Source of the DNA: Fennellomyces sp. T-0311
Taxonomy: Eukaryota > Mucoromycota > Mucoromycetes > Mucorales > Lichtheimiaceae
NCBI GenBank assembly: GCA_025266875.1
Contig: JALLLT010000041.1
Coordinates: forward strand, 248,001 to 312,000
Reading direction: 5' to 3'
DNA: 64,000 nt
A program made the translations under genes and the position numbers. Of the stretch, positions 61,507 through 64,000 are shown one piece after another (within the stretch, counting starts at the first letter, position 1; every line of letters begins with the position of its first letter). Under the pieces are notes generated by a model. The model was given only the letters and a program-made list of their open reading frames with translations, was not told the origin of the DNA and did no database searches.

Positions 61507-63982
61507 TTATGATTTCTGACGCTTGCCCACGTTGTCTTGCTTGGCCCCGCCTTTTCGCTTGACAGATGCAACCAGCTGTGCCAGCGAGGAGTCCTTCTTT
61601 TTGGAAGACTTTCCGTCTGTTTTGGACGCCTGTAGCCATGTCTGTTAGATCTATATTCACCGATTACTAATCAATACATATACCTTGGATGGAGCCTCTT
61701 TCGTCCACTCGGCATCTGTCTGCGTCTTGCTCTTCATCTTCTCCTGTCGAGCATTCAGGATCTTTTGCATGCTCTTGGTCTTCTTGAACTGAGAGGACGT
61801 GGGGTCGATAGCAAATTGATGGTTCTCGTGCAAGGCGCTGAAACGCGGATCGTTCACGTTGATCTCAAAGTCATCCTGAGCGCCAGCAAGGTCAGCGGCC
61901 TTCTTCTTATTCTTTTTGCCCTTCTTGCGCTCAGCCTTCTCAGCCTTGAGCACATCTCGCATATCGAAGCCTTCGCCTTTTCCGTTGTCGCCCATAAGCA
62001 GCTCAAGCTCAGCCTTTTGTCGCTCTTCCTCCTCTCGCTCTTCTTTGCTCTTGCCCTTTTTGCCCTTTTTGTTCTTCTTTTCTGGTTCTAAGAGGAAAAG
62101 AGGTCAGATGGTTGCATCGCATCATACAAATGCCACTTACTGCTCGGCTTGGGCTTTTCTTCCTCCATCTCTTCCATTGCCTCCGCGAAGAACGGATCGT
62201 TCTTGAGCTCTTCGTCTTCTTCGGATCCCGCTTCTACGGTGTTAGAATAAGCGCCATGTCAATAACACAATAAACGCTCGCGTCATACCTTCTTCATCAC
62301 TTCCTGCTTCGGCAGCCTCGCGTTCAGCTAATCGTCTTTCCTTCTTTGCCTGTCTCTTTTCACGCTGCTTGCGCATGTATGTTTCTACCGATGTCTCTTC
62401 CTTGACCTCCTCAACATTCAAACGCTTGTTCACGGCATCAGCGGCAGCTTCGGTCAGACCAGGCGTGAAAGTAATCTCCATATCACCCTCCTCTTCGTGA
62501 GAGCGATTGTTGAATGCCGAATCCTCCACATTCTCGAGAAGTTTTCGGTACTTTTCGCGCAACGCATCCACATCTTCGTCATCAAAGTCGTCGTCGTCTT
62601 CGTCGGATGATGCAAGGTATGCAGCAAAGTCCAAGTCTCTTATATCATCTTCAGTGAAATTGCGACGGGTCATTTCCAGTCGATGGTTATCATCCATATC
62701 CCAAGTCAACTTGACCTTGGTGTGTTGCAGCGCCTGTAGTGACAAAACATTTAGCGACCCTGGATCAATGGCTTCCGCGAACGCTAGCTTACATCAGTGG
62801 AGAAATTGGAAGGCTTGTAATCTTCAGGCGCATAAGTACACACTTCCTTTGGCTCCTCATCAAAAGTCATGTCATCGGGTATATAGCGCAAGTCGAAGAA
62901 ATTGGCACTGGCTTCGTACTCGTTTCCATCGCACGCCTGGTAGACTGTTTGCGCTGTCTCGACTGAATCAAACTCAATGACCGCAAAGTAATACCTATCA
63001 ATACACACTTAGCACACCGTCTCAATTGCCTCTAAGTCAGTGTCTTACTTTAAGCGGTCAAGCTGGTATTTACGAAGCGCGATTTGATCGAAATCCTCGT
63101 CCTTTTCCTCATCATTCTCGTTGAACTTTGTGTCCTTGCCGCTGCCCTCTTTCTCGAACAGCTCTTTCGGCGGGCCCTCCACTTCTTCGCGCGCCATACG
63201 CTCTTTGCCGAACTCGGAAGGATAGATGGTCACCGATTTGACAACGGCGGTGGTGGGTTTGAACGTGTTCATGACCTTCAAAATATCCACTGCTCGGATC
63301 TTGTCCCAGTCCATGTTTACTGCCGCAATTCGATACGTCGGGTCGCCCGTTGGAATCTAACGCATCCGTCAGTCCACGTGCGACAACATCTTTTTTTCCG
63401 CCTTCATACCTGAACTTCCTCCTCGGACTCTTCGTCACTGAGCCCCTCTTCTTCATCGGTGGTCGACTCATCCGAAGAATCAATAACACCTTTGCCACGC
63501 ATGGGATCATACCCGGCTCTGCGTGATTTCTTCTTGATCAGTGGAATATTTTCGTCTTCCAAGTTGCCTTCATCAGCAGCCAATTCGCGTTCCAACTCTT
63601 CCAATGTCTGCTCTTCCTCGTCACCGCTCTCTTCGTCTTCGTCGATATCGTAGAACCGCTTCAGCTCTTCCTCTGCGGTTTGTGGTGCCACTCGGCGACC
63701 GTACCGATCCACCTTGGCTATCGTGTGTGTCATGTGAGTGCGCCATGATAACGTTTAATATTACTATTACTTACGTTTCTCGGCGAATTCGCTCGATTTC
63801 AACATGGACGAAAATCGATCGTCGATCGTGACCTTGGCGTCCTTTCTTCTGGGGCGCTTGAAGCGCGGATCGTTGTGAACATGTGCGAAACGAGGATCGT
63901 CCGTGATCTTTTCCAGTGGTCGATCTTGGAACTTTTGTCCTTTGTTGCTCTTGTTGCCTTTGTTGCCTTTGTTTCTGGGCAT
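61507..63982 (-). CDS. ESF1: Pre-rRNA processing protein ESF1
   Basis: Eight exons (63775..63982, 63410..63717, 63049..63356, 62793..62994, 62289..62733, 62141..62233, 61684..62087, 61507..61641) give 700 residues. The start DPRFAHVHNDPRFKRP leads to KVDRYGRR and long Glu/Asp-rich stretches, then the conserved NMDWDKIRAVDILKVMNTF segment, YYFAVIEFDSVETAQTVYQA with FFDLRYIPDD, and VKLTWDMDD. The C-terminus is Lys-rich with NDPRFSALHENHQFAIDPT. This is the nucleolar ESF1/ABTAP family required for early 18S rRNA processing in the SSU processome. Exon 8 has two usable acceptors 12 bases apart, both in frame. The window ends just upstream of the start. Confidence 0.93.
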
Positions 63983-64000
63983 TTTTGACGTTTGGAAAAA

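Overview
The window is nuclear DNA of a filamentous fungus, most likely an early-diverging one (Mucoromycota/Mucorales type). The basis is short GT-AG introns of about 45-95 bases in almost every gene, CTAAC/CTRAY-like branch sites, many start-proximal introns, a rhizopuspepsin-like aspartic protease, a Plavaka-type fungal DNA transposon and clear fungal housekeeping genes. The taxon is an inference. Exon joins were worked out by hand from splice signals, reading frame and family knowledge, so they are models, not transcript evidence.

Layout. 1.4-5.3 kb: two tandem F-box/LRR-like genes (minus). 5.3-9.3 kb: gene-poor. 9.3-9.7 kb: a small Ecl1-type zinc-binding protein. 10.1-14.7 kb: two tandem DHA2-type MFS transporters with identical 7-exon structure and shared promoter blocks. 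15.5-16.1 kb: an NmrA-like pseudogene. 16.3-22.5 kb: an auxilin/Swa2 homologue, a possible small secreted protein, an ectonucleotide pyrophosphatase/phosphodiesterase, an orphan three-exon gene and a Tma17-like proteasome-assembly chaperone. 22.5-26.6 kb: gene desert. 26.6-29.6 kb: a secreted aspartic protease and a TatD-type metal hydrolase. 29.7-31.2 kb: a gene coding for about eleven tau/MAP-type microtubule-binding repeats. 33.0-36.1 kb: elongation factor 2. 37.5-40.2 kb: NSA2 and a degenerate protein kinase, convergent. 42.4-48.2 kb: a Plavaka-type transposon carrying a 15-exon transposase and a divergent 8-exon accessory gene, both open in frame. 49.4-51.6 kb: a third DHA2 transporter with a histidine-rich N-terminus. 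51.9-55.6 kb: a Sur7/PalI-family membrane protein and two calmodulin-like EF-hand genes. 55.9-59.4 kb: a Cys-rich mini-protein, ribosomal protein S2 (uS5) and a zinc-binding-dehydrogenase/prostaglandin-reductase-like enzyme. 59.6-61.3 kb: a third F-box paralogue. 61.5-64.0 kb: the rRNA-processing factor ESF1.

Themes. Translation and ribosome biogenesis genes (EF2, NSA2, RPS2, ESF1) are interspersed with accessory families (F-box, MFS, transposon). The most unusual items are the many-repeat tau-like protein, the two-gene Plavaka element, an apparent 2-nucleotide micro-exon needed to build the EF2 start, an NSA2 start codon standing alone as an exon, a GC-AG intron, a kinase with altered catalytic motifs, and conserved promoter palindromes upstream of the duplicated transporters.
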